Shown here: positions 27,428 through 41,391 of the stretch, one piece after another
Layout: each line of letters begins with the position of its first letter
How positions within the stretch are numbered: the stretch's first letter is position 1
Assembly (NCBI GenBank): GCA_916048095.2
Contig: OU696578.1
Coordinates: 198,501-262,500, forward strand
Direction: 5' to 3'
DNA from: Sacculina carcini
Taxonomy: Eukaryota > Arthropoda > Thecostraca > Sacculinidae
DNA length: 64,000 nucleotides
The notes under the pieces: model-generated
The model's input: the letters and a program-made list of their open reading frames with translations, nothing else
The model's database searches: none
What the model was told of the DNA's origin: nothing
Translations under genes and position numbers: made by a program

Positions 27428-27735
27428 TTGGGTAACACCTAGGGCACACTTAGGGCTCACTTAGGTAACACTTAGGGCACAATGAGGTAACACTTAGGGC
27501 ACACTTAGGTAACACTTAGGGCACACTTAGGTAACACTTAGGGCACACTTAGGTAACACTTATGGCACACTTAGGTAACACTTAGGGCACACTTAGGTAA
27601 CACTTAGGGCACACTTAGGGCACACTTAGGTAACACTTAGGGCACACTTAGGTAACACTTAGGGCACACTTAGGTAACACTTAGGGCACACTTAGGGCAC
27701 ACTTAGGTAACACTTAGGGCACACTTAGGGCACAC
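27428..27735. repeat. HOR block 21, 308-bp type
   Basis: Copy of 13026-13333, displaced by 14,402 bp. Confidence 0.92.
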
Positions 27736-28329
27736 TTGGGTAACACCTAGGGCACACTTAGGGCTCACTTAGGTAACACTTAGGGCACAATGAGGTAACA
27801 CTTAGGGCACACTTAGGTAAAACTTAGGGCACACTTAGGTAACACTTAGGGCACACTTAGGTAACACTTAGGGCACACTTAGGTAACACTTAGGGCACAC
27901 TTAGGTAACACTTAGGGCAAACTTAGGTAACACTTAGGGCACACTTAGGTAACACTTAGGGCACACTTAGGTAACACTTAGGGCACACTTAGGTAACACT
28001 TAGGGCACACTTAGGTAACACTTAGGGCACACTTAGGTAACACTTAGGGCATACTTAGGTAACACTTAGGGCACACTTAGGTAACACTTAGGGCACACTT
28101 AGGGCACACTTAGGTAACACTTAGGGCACACTTAGGTAACACTTAGGGCACACGTAGGTAACACTTAGGGCACACTTAGGTAACACTTAGGGCACACTTA
28201 GGTAACACTTAGGGCACACTTAGGTAACACTTAGGTAACACTTAGGGCACACTGAGGTAACACTTAGGGCACACTTAGGTAACACTTAGGGCACACTTAG
28301 GTAACACTTAGGTAACACTTAGGGCACAC
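27736..28329. repeat. HOR block 22, 594-bp type
   Basis: Has a singleton in an a monomer at 27813, where base 27821 is A instead of C (TTAGGTAAAAC). I saw this variant nowhere else. Confidence 0.92.
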
Positions 28330-30112
28330 TTGGGTAACACCTAGGGCACACTTAGGGCTCACTTAGGTAACACTTAGGGCACAATGAGGTAACACTTAGG
28401 GCACACTTAGGTAACACTTAGGGCACACTTAGGTAACACTTAGGGCACACTTAGGTAACACTTATGGCACACTTAGGTAACACTTAGGGCACACTTAGGT
28501 AACACTTAGGGCACACTTAGGGCACACTTAGGTAACACTTAGGGCACACTTAGGGCACACTTAGGTAACACTTAGGGCACACTGAGGTAACACTTAGGGC
28601 ACACTTAGGTAACACTTAGGTAACACTTGGGTAACGCTTAGGTAACACATAGGTAACACTTAGGTAACACTTAGGTAACACTTAGGTAACACAAAAGGGT
28701 ACACTTAGGTACCACTTAGGGCACACTTAGGTAACACTTAGGGCACACTTAGGCAACACTTAGGGCATACTTAGGTAACACTTAGGGCACACTTAGGTAA
28801 CACTTAGGGCACACTTAGGTAACACTTAGGGCACACTTAGGTAACACTTAGGGCACACTTAGGTAACACTTAGGTAACACTTAGGTAACACTTAGGTAAC
28901 ACTTAGGTAACACTTAGGGTACACTTAGGTAACACTTAGGGCACACTTAGGTAACACTTAGGGCACACTTAGGTAACACTTAGGGCATACTTAGGTAACA
29001 CTTAGGGCACACTTAGGTAACACTTAGGGCACACTTAGGTAACACTTAGGGCACACTTACGTAACACTTAGGTAACACTTAGGTAACACTTAGGTAACAC
29101 TTAGGGCACACTTAGGTAACACTTAGGTAACACTTAGGTAACACTTAGGTAACACTTAGGTAACACTTAGGTAACACTTAGGTAACACTTAGGTAACACT
29201 TAGGGTACACTTAGGTAACACTTAGGGCACCCTTAGGTAACACTTAGGGCACACTTAGGTAACACTTGGGGCACACTTAGGTAACACTTAGGGCATACTT
29301 AGGTAACACTTAGGGCACACTTAGGTAACACTTAGGGCACACTTAGGGCACACTTAGGTAACACTTAGGGCACACGTAGGTAACACTTAGGGCACACGTA
29401 GGTAACACTTAGGGCACACTTAGGTAACACTTAGGGCACACTTAGGTAACACTTAGGTAACACTTAGGGCACACTTAGGTAACACTTAGGGCACACTTAG
29501 GTAACACTTAGGGCACACTTAGGTAACACTTAGAGCACACTTAGGTAACACTTAGGGCACACTTAGGTAACACTTAGGTAACACTTAGGGAACACTTAGG
29601 TAACACTTAGGTAACACTTAGGTAACACTTAGGTAACACTTAGGTAACACTTAGGTAACACTTAGGTAACACTTAGGGTACACTTAGGTAACACTTAGGT
29701 AACACTTAGGTAACACTTAGGTAACACTTAGGTAACACTTAGGTAACACTTAGGGTACACTTAGGTAACACTTAGGGCACACTTAGGTAACACTTAGGGC
29801 ACACTTAGGTAACACTTAGGGCACACTTAGGGCACACTTAGGTAACACTTAGGGCACACTTAGGTAACACTTAGGGCACACGTAGGTAACACTTAGGGCA
29901 CACTTAGGTAACACTTAGGGCACACTTAGGTAACACTTTGGGCACACTTAGGTAACACTTAGGTAACACTTAGGGCACACTTAGGTAACACTTAGGGCAC
30001 ACTTAGGGCACACTTAGGTAACACTTAGGGCACACTGAGGTAACACTTAGGGCACACTTAGGTAACACTTAGGGCACACTTAGGTAACACTTAGGTAACA
30101 CTTAGGGCACAC
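28330..30112. repeat. HOR block 23, 1783-bp type
   Basis: 12-mer at 28693. One of the five a monomers before it begins ATAGG (28649), a singleton. TTAGAG is present at 29530, where the related block at 15128 has TTAGGG. Confidence 0.92.
28693..28704 (+). repeat. 12-mer monomer 8
   Basis: Standard context except that the second of the five a monomers begins ATAGG (28649). Confidence 0.98.
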
Positions 30113-31135
30113 TTGGGTAACACCTAGGGCACACTTAGGGCTCACTTAGGTAACACTTAGGGCACAATGAGGTAACACTTAGGGCACACTTAGGTAACAC
30201 TTAGGGCAAACTTAGGTAACACTTAGGGCACACTTAGGTAACACTTAGGGCACACTTAGGTAACACTTAGGGCACACTTAGGTAACACTTAGGGCACACT
30301 TAGGTAACACTTAGGGCACACTTAGGTAACACTTAGGTAACACTTAGGTAACACTTAGGTAACACTTAGGTAACACTTAGGTAACACTTAGGGTACACTT
30401 AGGTAACACTTAGGTAACACTTAGGTAACACTTAGGTAACACTTAGGTAACACTTAGGGCACACTTAGGTAACACTTAGGGCACACTTAGGCAACACTTA
30501 GGGCATACTTAGGTAACACTTAGGGCACACTTAGGTAACACTTAGGGCACACTTAGGTAACACTTAGGGCACACTTAGGTAACACTTAGGGCACACTTAG
30601 GTAACACTTAGGTAACACTTAGGTAACACTTAGGTAACACTTAGGGTACACTTAGGTAACACTTAGGGCACACTTAGGTAACACTTAGGGCACACTTAGG
30701 TAACACTTAGGGCACACGTAGGTAACACTTAGGGCACACGTAGGTAACACTTAGGGCACACTTAGGTAACACTTAGGGCACACTTAGGTAACACTTAGGT
30801 AACACTTAGGGCACACGTAGGTAACACTTAGGGCACACTTAGGTAACACTTAGGGCACACTTAGGTAACACTTAGGTAACACTTAGGGCACACTTAGGTA
30901 ACACTTAGGGCACACTTAGGTAACACTTAGGGCACACTTAGGTAACACTTAGGGCACACTTAGGTAACACTTAGGGCACACTTAGGTAACACTTAGGGCA
31001 CACTTAGGTAACACTTAGGTAACACTTAGGTAACACTTAGGTAACACTTAGGTAACACTTAGGTAACACTTAGGGCACACTTAGGTAACACTTAGGGCAC
31101 ACTTAGGTAACACTTAGGTAACACTTAGGGCACAC
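30113..31135. repeat. HOR block 24, 1023-bp type
   Basis: Copy of 15711, with TTAGGGCAAAC at 30201, 88 bp after K, so it shares the four-dimer loss. Confidence 0.92.
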
Positions 31136-31894
31136 TTGGGTAACACCTAGGGCACACTTAGGGCTCACTTAGGTAACACTTAGGGCACAATGAGGTAACA
31201 CTTAGGGCACACTTAGGTAACACTTAGGGCACACTTAGGTAACACTTAGGGCACACTTAGGTAACACTTAGGGCACACTTAGGTAACACTTAGGGCACAC
31301 TTAGGTAACACTTAGGTAACACTTAGGGAACACTTAGGTAACACTTAGGTAACACTTAGGTAACACTTAGGTAACACTTAGGTAACACTTAGGTAACACT
31401 TAGGTAACACTTAGGGTACACTTAGGTAACACTTAGGTAACACTTAGGTAACACTTAGGTAACACTTAGGTAACACTTAGGTAACACTTAGGGTACACTT
31501 AGGTAACACTTAGGGCACACTTAGGTAACACTTAGGGCACACTTAGGTAACACTTAGGGCACACTTAGGGCACACTTAGGTAACACTTAGGGCACACTTA
31601 GGTAACACTTAGGGCACACGTAGGTAACACTTAGGGCACACTTAGGTAACACTTAGGGCACACGTAGGTAACACTTAGGGCACACTTAGGTAACACTTAG
31701 GGCACACTTAGGTAACACTTTGGGCACACTTAGGTAACACTTAGGTAACACTTAGGGCACACTTAGGTAACACTTAGGGCACACTTAGGGCACACTTAGG
31801 TAACACTTAGGGCACACTTAGGTAACACTTAGGGCACACTTAGGTAACACTTAGGGCACACTTAGGTAACACTTAGGTAACACTTAGGGCACAC
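31136..31894. repeat. HOR block 25, 759-bp type
   Basis: Copy of 16734. The TGAGG expected before the next K reads TTAGG near 31817. Confidence 0.88.
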
Positions 31895-33005
31895 TTGGGT
31901 AACACCTAGGGCACACTTAGGGCTCACTTAGGTAACACTTAGGGCACAATGAGGTAACACTTAGGGCACACTTAGGTAACACTTAGGGCACACTTAGGTA
32001 ACACTTAGGGCACACTTAGGTAACACTTAGGGCACACTTAGGTAACACTTAGGGCACACTTAGGTAACACTTAGGGCAAACTTAGGTAACACTTAGGGCA
32101 CACTTAGGTAACACTTAGGGCACACTTAGGTAACACTTAGGGCACACTTAGGTAACACTTAGGGCACACTTAGGTAACACTTAGGGCACACTTAGGTAAC
32201 ACTTAGGTAACACTTAGGTAACACTTAGGTAACACTTAGGTAACACTTAGGTAACACTTAGGGTACACTTAGGTAACACTTAGGTAACACTTAGGTAACA
32301 CTTAGGTAACACTTAGGTAACACTTAGGGCACACTTAGGTAACACTTAGGGCACACTTAGGCAACACTTAGGGCATACTTAGGTAACACTTAGGGCACAC
32401 TTAGGTAACACTTAGGGCACACTTAGGTAACACTTAGGGCACACTTAGGTAACACTTAGGGCACACTTAGGTAACACTTAGGTAACACTTAGGTAACACT
32501 TAGGTAACACTTAGGGTACACTTAGGTAACACTTAGGGCACACTTAGGTAACACTTAGGGCACACTTAGGTAACACTTAGGGCACACGTAGGTAACACTT
32601 AGGGCACACGTAGGTAACACTTAGGGCACACTTAGGTAACACTTAGGGCACACTTAGGTAACACTTAGGTAACACTTAGGGCACACGTAGGTAACACTTA
32701 GGGCACACTTAGGTAACACTTAGGGCACACTTAGGTAACACTTAGGTAACACTTAGGGCACACTTAGGTAACACTTAGGGCACACTTAGGTAACACTTAG
32801 GGCACACTTAGGTAACACTTAGGGCACACTTAGGTAACACTTAGGGCACACTTAGGTAACACTTAGGGCACACTTAGGTAACACTTAGGTAACACTTAGG
32901 TAACACTTAGGTAACACTTAGGTAACACTTAGGTAACACTTAGGGCACACTTAGGTAACACTTAGGGCACACTTAGGTAACACTTAGGTAACACTTAGGG
33001 CACAC
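31895..33005. repeat. HOR block 26, 1111-bp type (101 monomers)
   Basis: Reference form of this type: 176 bp from K to TTAGGGCAAAC, and a last a-run of six monomers (32874-32939). Confidence 0.9.
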
Positions 33006-34898
33006 TTGGGTAACACCTAGGGCACACTTAGGGCTCACTTAGGTAACACTTAGGGCACAATGAGGTAACACTTAGGGCACACTTAGGTAACACTTAGGGC
33101 ACACTTAGGTAACACTTAGGGCACACTTAGGTAACACTTATGGCACACTTAGGTAACACTTAGGGCACACTTAGGTAACACTTAGGGCACACTTAGGGCA
33201 CACTTAGGTAACACTTAGGGCACACTTAGGTAACACTTAGGGCACACTTAGGTAACACTTAGGGCACACTTAGGGCACACTTAGGTAACACTTAGGGCAC
33301 ACTTAGGGCACACTTAGGTAACACTTAGGGCACACTGAGGTAACACTTAGGGCACACTTAGGTAACACTTAGGTAACACTTGGGTAACGCTTAGGTAACA
33401 CTTAGGTAACACTTAGGTAACACTTAGGTAACACTTAGGTAACACAAAAGGGTACACTTAGGTACCACTTAGGGCACACTTAGGTAACACTTAGGGCACA
33501 CTTAGGCAACACTTAGGGCATACTTAGGTAACACTTAGGGCACACTTAGGTAACACTTAGGGCACACTTAGGTAACACTTAGGGCACACTTAGGTAACAC
33601 TTAGGGCACACTTAGGTAACACTTAGGTAACACTTAGGTAACACTTAGGTAACACTTAGGTAACACTTAGGGTACACTTAGGTAACACTTAGGGCACACT
33701 TAGGTAACACTTAGGGCACACTTAGGTAACACTTAGGGCATACTTAGGTAACACTTAGGGCACACTTAGGTAACACTTAGGGCACACTTAGGTAACACTT
33801 AGGGCACACTTACGTAACACTTAGGTAACACTTAGGTAACACTTAGGTAACACTTAGGGCACACTTAGGTAACACTTAGGTAACACTTAGGTAACACTTA
33901 GGTAACACTTAGGTAACACTTAGGTAACACTTAGGTAACACTTAGGTAACACTTAGGGTACACTTAGGTAACACTTAGGGCACCCTTAGGTAACACTTAG
34001 GGCACACTTAGGTAACACTTGGGGCACACTTAGGTAACACTTAGGGCATACTTAGGTAACACTTAGGGCACACTTAGGTAACACTTAGGGCACACTTAGG
34101 GCACACTTAGGTAACACTTAGGGCACACGTAGGTAACACTTAGGGCACACGTAGGTAACACTTAGGGCACACTTAGGTAACACTTAGGGCACACTTAGGT
34201 AACACTTAGGTAACACTTAGGGCACACTTAGGTAACACTTAGGGCACACTTAGGTAACACTTAGGGCACACTTAGGTAACACTTAGAGCACACTTAGGTA
34301 ACACTTAGGGCACACTTAGGTAACACTTAGGTAACACTTAGGGCACACTTAGGTAACACTTAGGTAACACTTAGGTAACACTTAGGTAACACTTAGGTAA
34401 CACTTAGGTAACACTTAGGTAACACTTAGGGTACACTTAGGTAACACTTAGGGCACACTTAGGTAACACTTAGGGCACACGTAGGTAACACTTAGGGCAC
34501 ACGTAGGTAACACTTAGGGCACACTTAGGTAACACTTAGGGCACACTTAGGTAACACTTAGGTAACACTTAGGGCACACGTAGGTAACACTTAGGGCACA
34601 CTTAGGTAACACTTAGGGCACACTTAGGTAACACTTAGGTAACACTTAGGGCACACTTAGGTAACACTTAGGGCACACTTAGGTAACACTTAGGGCACAC
34701 TTAGGTAACACTTAGGGCACACTTAGGTAACACTTAGGGCACACTTAGGTAACACTTAGGGCACACTTAGGTAACACTTAGGTAACACTTAGGTAACACT
34801 TAGGTAACACTTAGGTAACACTTAGGTAACACTTAGGGCACACTTAGGTAACACTTAGGGCACACTTAGGTAACACTTAGGTAACACTTAGGGCACAC
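33006..34898. repeat. HOR block 27, 1893-bp type
   Basis: 12-mer at 33446, 440 bp after K. The 77-bp difference from the 1783-bp type (12-mer 363 bp after K) is extra a/b and b-b monomers before TGAGG. Confidence 0.9.
33446..33457 (+). repeat. 12-mer monomer 9
   Basis: Standard context, TTGGGTAACGC at 33380. Confidence 0.98.
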
Positions 34899-35338
34899 TT
34901 GGGTAACACCTAGGGCACACTTAGGGCTCACTTAGGTAACACTTAGGGCACAATGAGGTAACACTTAGGGCACACTTAGGTAACACTTAGGGCACACTTA
35001 GGTAACACTTAGGGCACACTTAGGTAACACTTATGGCACACTTAGGTAACACTTAGGGCACACTTAGGTAACACTTAGGGCACACTTAGGGCACACTTAG
35101 GTAACACTTAGGGCACACTTAGGTAACACTTAGGGCACACTTAGGTAACACTTAGGGCACACTTAGGGCACACTTAGGTAACACTTAGGGCACACTTAGG
35201 GCACACTTAGGTAACACTTAGGGCACACTGAGGTAACACTTAGGGCACACTTAGGTAACACTTAGGTAACACTTGGGTAACGCTTAGGTAACACTTAGGT
35301 AACACTTAGGTAACACTTAGGTAACACTTAGGTAACAC

Positions 35339-35350
35339 AAAAGGGTACAC
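35339..35350 (+). repeat. 12-mer monomer 10
   Basis: Standard context, TTGGGTAACGC at 35273. Confidence 0.98.
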
Positions 35351-35702
35351 TTAGGTACCACTTAGGGCACACTTAGGTAACACTTAGGGCACACTTAGGC
35401 AACACTTAGGGCATACTTAGGTAACACTTAGGGCACACTTAGGTAACACTTAGGGCACACTTAGGTAACACTTAGGGCACACTTAGGTAACACTTAGGGC
35501 ACACTTAGGTAACACTTAGGTAACACTTAGGTAACACTTAGGTAACACTTAGGTAACACTTAGGGTACACTTAGGTAACACTTAGGGCACACTTAGGTAA
35601 CACTTAGGGCACACTTAGGTAACACTTAGGGCATACTTAGGTAACACTTAGGGCACACTTAGGTAACACTTAGGGCACACTTAGGTAACACTTAGGGCAC
35701 AC

Positions 35703-36417
35703 TTACGTAACACTTAGGTAACACTTAGGTAACACTTAGGTAACACTTAGGGTACACTTAGGTAACACTTAGGGCACCCTTAGGTAACACTTAGGGCACA
35801 CTTAGGTAACACTTGGGGCACACTTAGGTAACACTTAGGGCATACTTAGGTAACACTTAGGGCACACTTAGGTAACACTTAGGGCACACTTAGGGCACAC
35901 TTAGGTAACACTTAGGGCACACGTAGGTAACACTTAGGGCACACGTAGGTAACACTTAGGGCACACTTAGGTAACACTTAGGGCACACTTAGGTAACACT
36001 TAGGTAACACTTAGGGCACACTTAGGTAACACTTAGGGCACACTTAGGTAACACTTAGGGCACACTTAGGTAACACTTAGAGCACACTTAGGTAACACTT
36101 AGGGCACACTTAGGTAACACTTAGGTAACACTTAGGGCACACTTAGGTAACACTTAGGTAACACTTAGGTAACACTTAGGTAACACTTAGGTAACACTTA
36201 GGTAACACTTAGGTAACACTTAGGGTACACTTAGGTAACACTTAGGTAACACTTAGGTAACACTTAGGTAACACTTAGGTAACACTTAGGTAACACTTAG
36301 GGTACACTTAGGTAACACTTAGGGCACACTTAGGTAACACTTAGGGCACACTTAGGTAACACTTAGGGCACACTTACGTAACACTTAGGTAACACTTAGG
36401 TAACACTTAGGTAACAC
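35703..36417. repeat. 671-bp tandem duplication with TTACG at both ends
   Basis: TTACGTAACAC at 35703 and 36374 are both followed by three a, c, a and TTAGGGCACCC. Both lack the b and eight a seen at this place in other blocks, so the 99-bp deletion came first or the second junction was copied. Confidence 0.85.
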
Positions 36418-37011
36418 TTAGGGTACACTTAGGTAACACTTAGGGCACCCTTAGGTAACACTTAGGGCACACTTAGGTAACACTTGGGGCACACTTAGGT
36501 AACACTTAGGGCATACTTAGGTAACACTTAGGGCACACTTAGGTAACACTTAGGGCACACTTAGGGCACACTTAGGTAACACTTAGGGCACACGTAGGTA
36601 ACACTTAGGGCACACGTAGGTAACACTTAGGGCACACTTAGGTAACACTTAGGGCACACTTAGGTAACACTTAGGTAACACTTAGGGCACACTTAGGTAA
36701 CACTTAGGGCACACTTAGGGCACACTTAGGGCACACTTAGGTAACACTTAGGGCACACTTAGGTAACACTTAGGGCACACGTAGGTAACACTTAGGGCAC
36801 ACTTAGGTAACACTTAGGGCACACTTAGGTAACACTTTGGGCACACTTAGGTAACACTTAGGTAACACTTAGGGCACACTTAGGTAACACTTAGGGCACA
36901 CTTAGGGCACACTTAGGTAACACTTAGGGCACACTGAGGTAACACTTAGGGCACACTTAGGTAACACTTAGGGCACACTTAGGTAACACTTAGGTAACAC
37001 TTAGGGCACAC

Positions 37012-38507
37012 TTGGGTAACACCTAGGGCACACTTAGGGCTCACTTAGGTAACACTTAGGGCACAATGAGGTAACACTTAGGGCACACTTAGGTAACACT
37101 TAGGGCACACTTAGGTAACACTTAGGGCACACTTAGGTAACACTTAGGGCACACTTAGGTAACACTTAGGGCACACTTAGGTAACACTTAGGGCAAACTT
37201 AGGTAACACTTAGGGCACACTTAGGTAACACTTAGGGCACACTTAGGTAACACTTAGGGCACACTTAGGTAACACTTAGGGCACACTTAGGTAACACTTA
37301 GGGCACACTTAGGTAACACTTAGGTAACACTTAGGTAACACTTAGGTAACACTTAGGTAACACTTAGGTAACACTTAGGGTACACTTAGGTAACACTTAG
37401 GTAACACTTAGGTAACACTTAGGTAACACTTAGGTAACACTTAGGGCACACTTAGGTAACACTTAGGGCACACTTAGGCAACACTTAGGGCATACTTAGG
37501 TAACACTTAGGGCACACTTAGGTAACACTTAGGGCACACTTAGGTAACACTTAGGGCACACTTAGGTAACACTTAGGGCACACTTAGGTAACACTTAGGT
37601 AACACTTAGGTAACACTTAGGTAACACTTAGGGTACACTTAGGTAACACTTAGGGCACACTTAGGTAACACTTAGGGCACACTTAGGTAACACTTAGGGC
37701 ACACGTAGGTAACACTTAGGGCACACGTAGGTAACACTTAGGGCACACTTAGGTAACACTTAGGGCACACTTAGGTAACACTTAGGTAACACTTAGGGCA
37801 CACGTAGGTAACACTTAGGGCACACTTAGGTAACACTTAGGGCACACTTAGGTAACACTTAGGTAACACTTAGGGCACACTTAGGTAACACTTAGGGCAC
37901 ACTTAGGTAACACTTAGGGCACACTTAGGTAACACTTAGGGCACACTTAGGTAACACTTAGGGCACACTTAGGTAACACTTAGGGCACACTTAGGTAACA
38001 CTTAGGTAACACTTAGGTAACACTTAGGTAACACTTAGGTAACACTTAGGTAACACTTAGGGTACACTTAGGTAACACTTAGGTAACACTTAGGTAACAC
38101 TTAGGTAACACTTAGGTAACACTTAGGTAACACTTAGGGTACACTTAGGTAACACTTAGGGCACACTTAGGTAACACTTAGGGCACACTTAGGGCACACT
38201 TAGGTAACACTTAGGTAACACTTAGGTAACACTTAGGTAACACTTAGGGTACACTTAGGTAACACTTAGGGCACACTTAGGTAACACTTAGGTAACACTT
38301 AGGTAACACTTAGGTAACACTTGGGGTACACTTAGGTAACACTTAGGTAACACTTAGGTAACACTTAGGTAACACTTAGGTAACACTTAGGTAACACTTA
38401 GGTAACACTTAGGTAACACTTAGGTAACACTTAGGTAACACTTAGGGCACACTTAGGTAACACTTAGGGCACACTTAGGTAACACTTAGGTAACACTTAG
38501 GGCACAC
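37012..38507. repeat. HOR block 29, 1496-bp type
   Basis: First copy of the 4.4-kb tandem duplication. TTGGGGTACAC at 38321 follows four a monomers (38277-38320), as in the block at 6600. Confidence 0.9.
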
Positions 38508-39013
38508 TTGGGTAACACCTAGGGCACACTTAGGGCTCACTTAGGTAACACTTAGGGCACAATGAGGTAACACTTAGGGCACACTTAGGTAACACTTAGG
38601 GCACACTTAGGTAACACTTAGGGCACACTTAGGTAACACTTAGGGCACACTTAGGTAACACTTAGGGCACACTTAGGTAACACTTAGGGCAAACTTAGGT
38701 AACACTTAGGGCACACTTAGGTAACACTTAGGGCACACTTAGGTAACACTTAGGGCACACTTAGGTAACACTTAGGGCACACTTAGGTAACACTTAGGTA
38801 ACACTTAGGGCACACTTAGGTAACACTTAGGGCACACGTAGGTAACACTTAGGGCACACTTAGGTAACACTTAGGGCACACTTAGGTAACACTTAGGGCA
38901 CACTTAGGTAACACTTAGGTAACACTTAGGGCACACTGAGGTAACACTTAGGGCACACTTAGGTAACACTTAGGGCACACTTAGGTAACACTTAGGTAAC
39001 ACTTAGGGCACAC
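38508..39013. repeat. HOR block 30, 506-bp type (46 monomers)
   Basis: TTAGGGCAAAC at 38684, then GTAGG and TGAGG. It is the 594-bp order without the CATAC and b-b part, shorter by eight monomers. Confidence 0.9.
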
Positions 39014-39927
39014 TTGGGTAACACCTAGGGCACACTTAGGGCTCACTTAGGTAACACTTAGGGCACAATGAGGTAACACTTAGGGCACACTTAGGTAACA
39101 CTTAGGGCACACTTAGGTAACACTTATGGCACACTTAGGTAACACTTAGGGCACACTTAGGTAACACTTAGGGCACACTTAGGGCACACTTAGGTAACAC
39201 TTATGGCACACTTAGGGCACACTTAGGTAACACTTAGGGCACACTTAGGTAACACTTAGGGCACACTTAGGTAACACTTAGGTAACACTTGGGTAACGCT
39301 TAGGTAACACTTAGGTAACACTTAGGTAACACTTAGGTAACACTTAGGTAACACAAAAGGGTACACTTAGGTACCACTTAGGGCACACTTAGGTAACACT
39401 TAGGGCACACTTAGGCAACACTTAGGGCATACTTAGGTAACACTTAGGGCACACTTAGGTAACACTTAGGGCACACTTAGGTAACACTTAGGGCACACTT
39501 AGGTAACACTTAGGGCACACTTAGGTAACACTTAGGGCACACTTAGGTAACACTTAGGGCACACTTAGGTAACACTTAGGGCACACTTAGGTAACACTTA
39601 GGGCAAACTTAGGTAACACTTAGGGCACACTTAGGTAACACTTAGGGCACACTTAGGTAACACTTAGGGCACACTTAGGTAACACTTAGGGCACACTTAG
39701 GTAACACTTAGGTAACACTTAGGGCACACTTAGGTAACACTTAGGGCACACGTAGGTAACACTTAAGGCACACTTAGGTAACACTTAGGGCACACTTAGG
39801 TAACACTTAGGGCACACTTAGGTAACACTTAGGTAACACTTAGGGCACACTGAGGTAACACTTAGGGCACACTTAGGTAACACTTAGGGCACACTTAGGT
39901 AACACTTAGGTAACACTTAGGGCACAC
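39014..39927. repeat. HOR block 31, 914-bp type
   Basis: TTATGG at 39124 and 39201, TTGGGTAACGC 39289, 12-mer 39355 only 341 bp after K, then a switch into TTAGGGCAAAC (39598), GTAGG, TTAAGG (39763) and TGAGG. Position 39246 is T (TTAGG) where the second copy has TGAGG. Confidence 0.9.
39355..39366 (+). repeat. 12-mer monomer 11
   Basis: Standard context, TTGGGTAACGC at 39289. 341 bp after its K, the shortest regular spacing. Confidence 0.98.
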
Positions 39928-41391
39928 TTGGGTAACACCTAGGGCACACTTAGGGCTCACTTAGGTAACACTTAGGGCACAATGAGGTAACACTTAGGGC
40001 ACACTTAGGTAACACTTAGGGCACACTTAGGTAACACTTAGGGCACACTTAGGTAACACTTATGGCACACTTAGGTAACACTTAGGGCACACTTAGGTAA
40101 CACTTAGGGCACACTTAGGGCACACTTAGGTAACACTTATGGCACACTTAGGGCACACTTAGGTAACACTTAGGGCACACTGAGGTAACACTTAGGGCAC
40201 ACTTAGGTAACACTTAGGTAACACTTGGGTAACACTTAGGTAACACTTAGGTAACACTTAGGTAACACTTAGGTAACACTTAGGTAACACAAAAGGGTAC
40301 ACTTAGGTACCACTTAGGGCACACTTAGGTAACACTTAGGGCACACTTAGGCAACACTTAGGGCATACTTAGGTAACACTTAGGGCACACTTAGGTAACA
40401 CTTAGGGCACACTTAGGTAACACTTAGGGCACACTTAGGTAACACTTAGGGCACACTTAGGTAACACTTAGGTAACACTTAGGTAACACTTAGGTAACAC
40501 TTAGGTAACACTTAGGGTACACTTAGGTAACACTTAGGGCACACTTAGGTAACACTTAGGGCACACTTAGGTAACACTTAGGGCATACTTAGGTAACACT
40601 TAGGGCACACTTAGGTAACACTTAGGGCACACTTAGGTAACACTTAGGGCACACTTACGTAACACTTAGGTAACACTTAGGTAACACTTAGGTAACACTT
40701 AGGGCACACTTAGGTAACACTTAGGTAACACTTAGGTAACACTTAGGTAACACTTAGGTAACACTTAGGTAACACTTAGGTAACACTTAGGTAACACTTA
40801 GGGTACACTTAGGTAACACTTAGGGCACCCTTAGGTAACACTTAGGGCACACTTAGGTAACACTTGGGGCACACTTAGGTAACACTTAGGGCATACTTAG
40901 GTAACACTTAGGGCACACTTAGGTAACACTTAGGGCACACTTAGGGCACACTTAGGTAACACTTAGGGCACACGTAGGTAACACTTAGGGCACACGTAGG
41001 TAACACTTAGGGCACACTTAGGTAACACTTAGGGCACACTTAGGTAACACTTAGGTAACACTTAGGGCACACTTAGGTAACACTTAGGGCACACTTAGGG
41101 CACACTTAGGGCACACTTAGGTAACACTTAGGGCACACTTAGGTAACACTTAGGGCACACGTAGGTAACACTTAGGGCACACTTAGGTAACACTTAGGGC
41201 ACACTTAGGTAACACTTTGGGCACACTTAGGTAACACTTAGGTAACACTTAGGGCACACTTAGGTAACACTTAGGGCACACTTAGGGCACACTTAGGTAA
41301 CACTTAGGGCACACTGAGGTAACACTTAGGGCACACTTAGGTAACACTTAGGGCACACTTAGGTAACACTTAGGTAACACTTAGGGCACAC
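39928..41391. repeat. HOR block 32, 1464 bp
   Basis: 1783-bp order minus 29 monomers. 12-mer at 40291, TTACG with full b and eight a, paired GTAGG, then the b-b-b triplet at about 41084-41116 where the TTAGAG and TTAGGGAACAC part is missing. The monomer before the five-a run is TTGGGTAACAC (40225), having lost the G of the usual TTGGGTAACGC. Confidence 0.88.
40291..40302 (+). repeat. 12-mer monomer 12
   Basis: The monomer before the five-a run is TTGGGTAACAC (40225), lacking the CGC form. Confidence 0.98.

Larger units (their letters stand above)
34899..37011. repeat. HOR block 28, 2113 bp, with 671-bp internal duplication
   Basis: 12-mer at 35339. TTACG occurs at 35703 and again at 36374, and both are followed by three a and c, lacking the b and eight a (99 bp) found elsewhere. 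The stretch from TTACG through TTAGGGCACCC, TTGGGG and paired GTAGG is therefore present twice with period 671 bp. A b-b-b triplet at 36704-36736 marks a deletion of the TTAGAG and TTAGGGAACAC part in the second copy. Confidence 0.87.
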
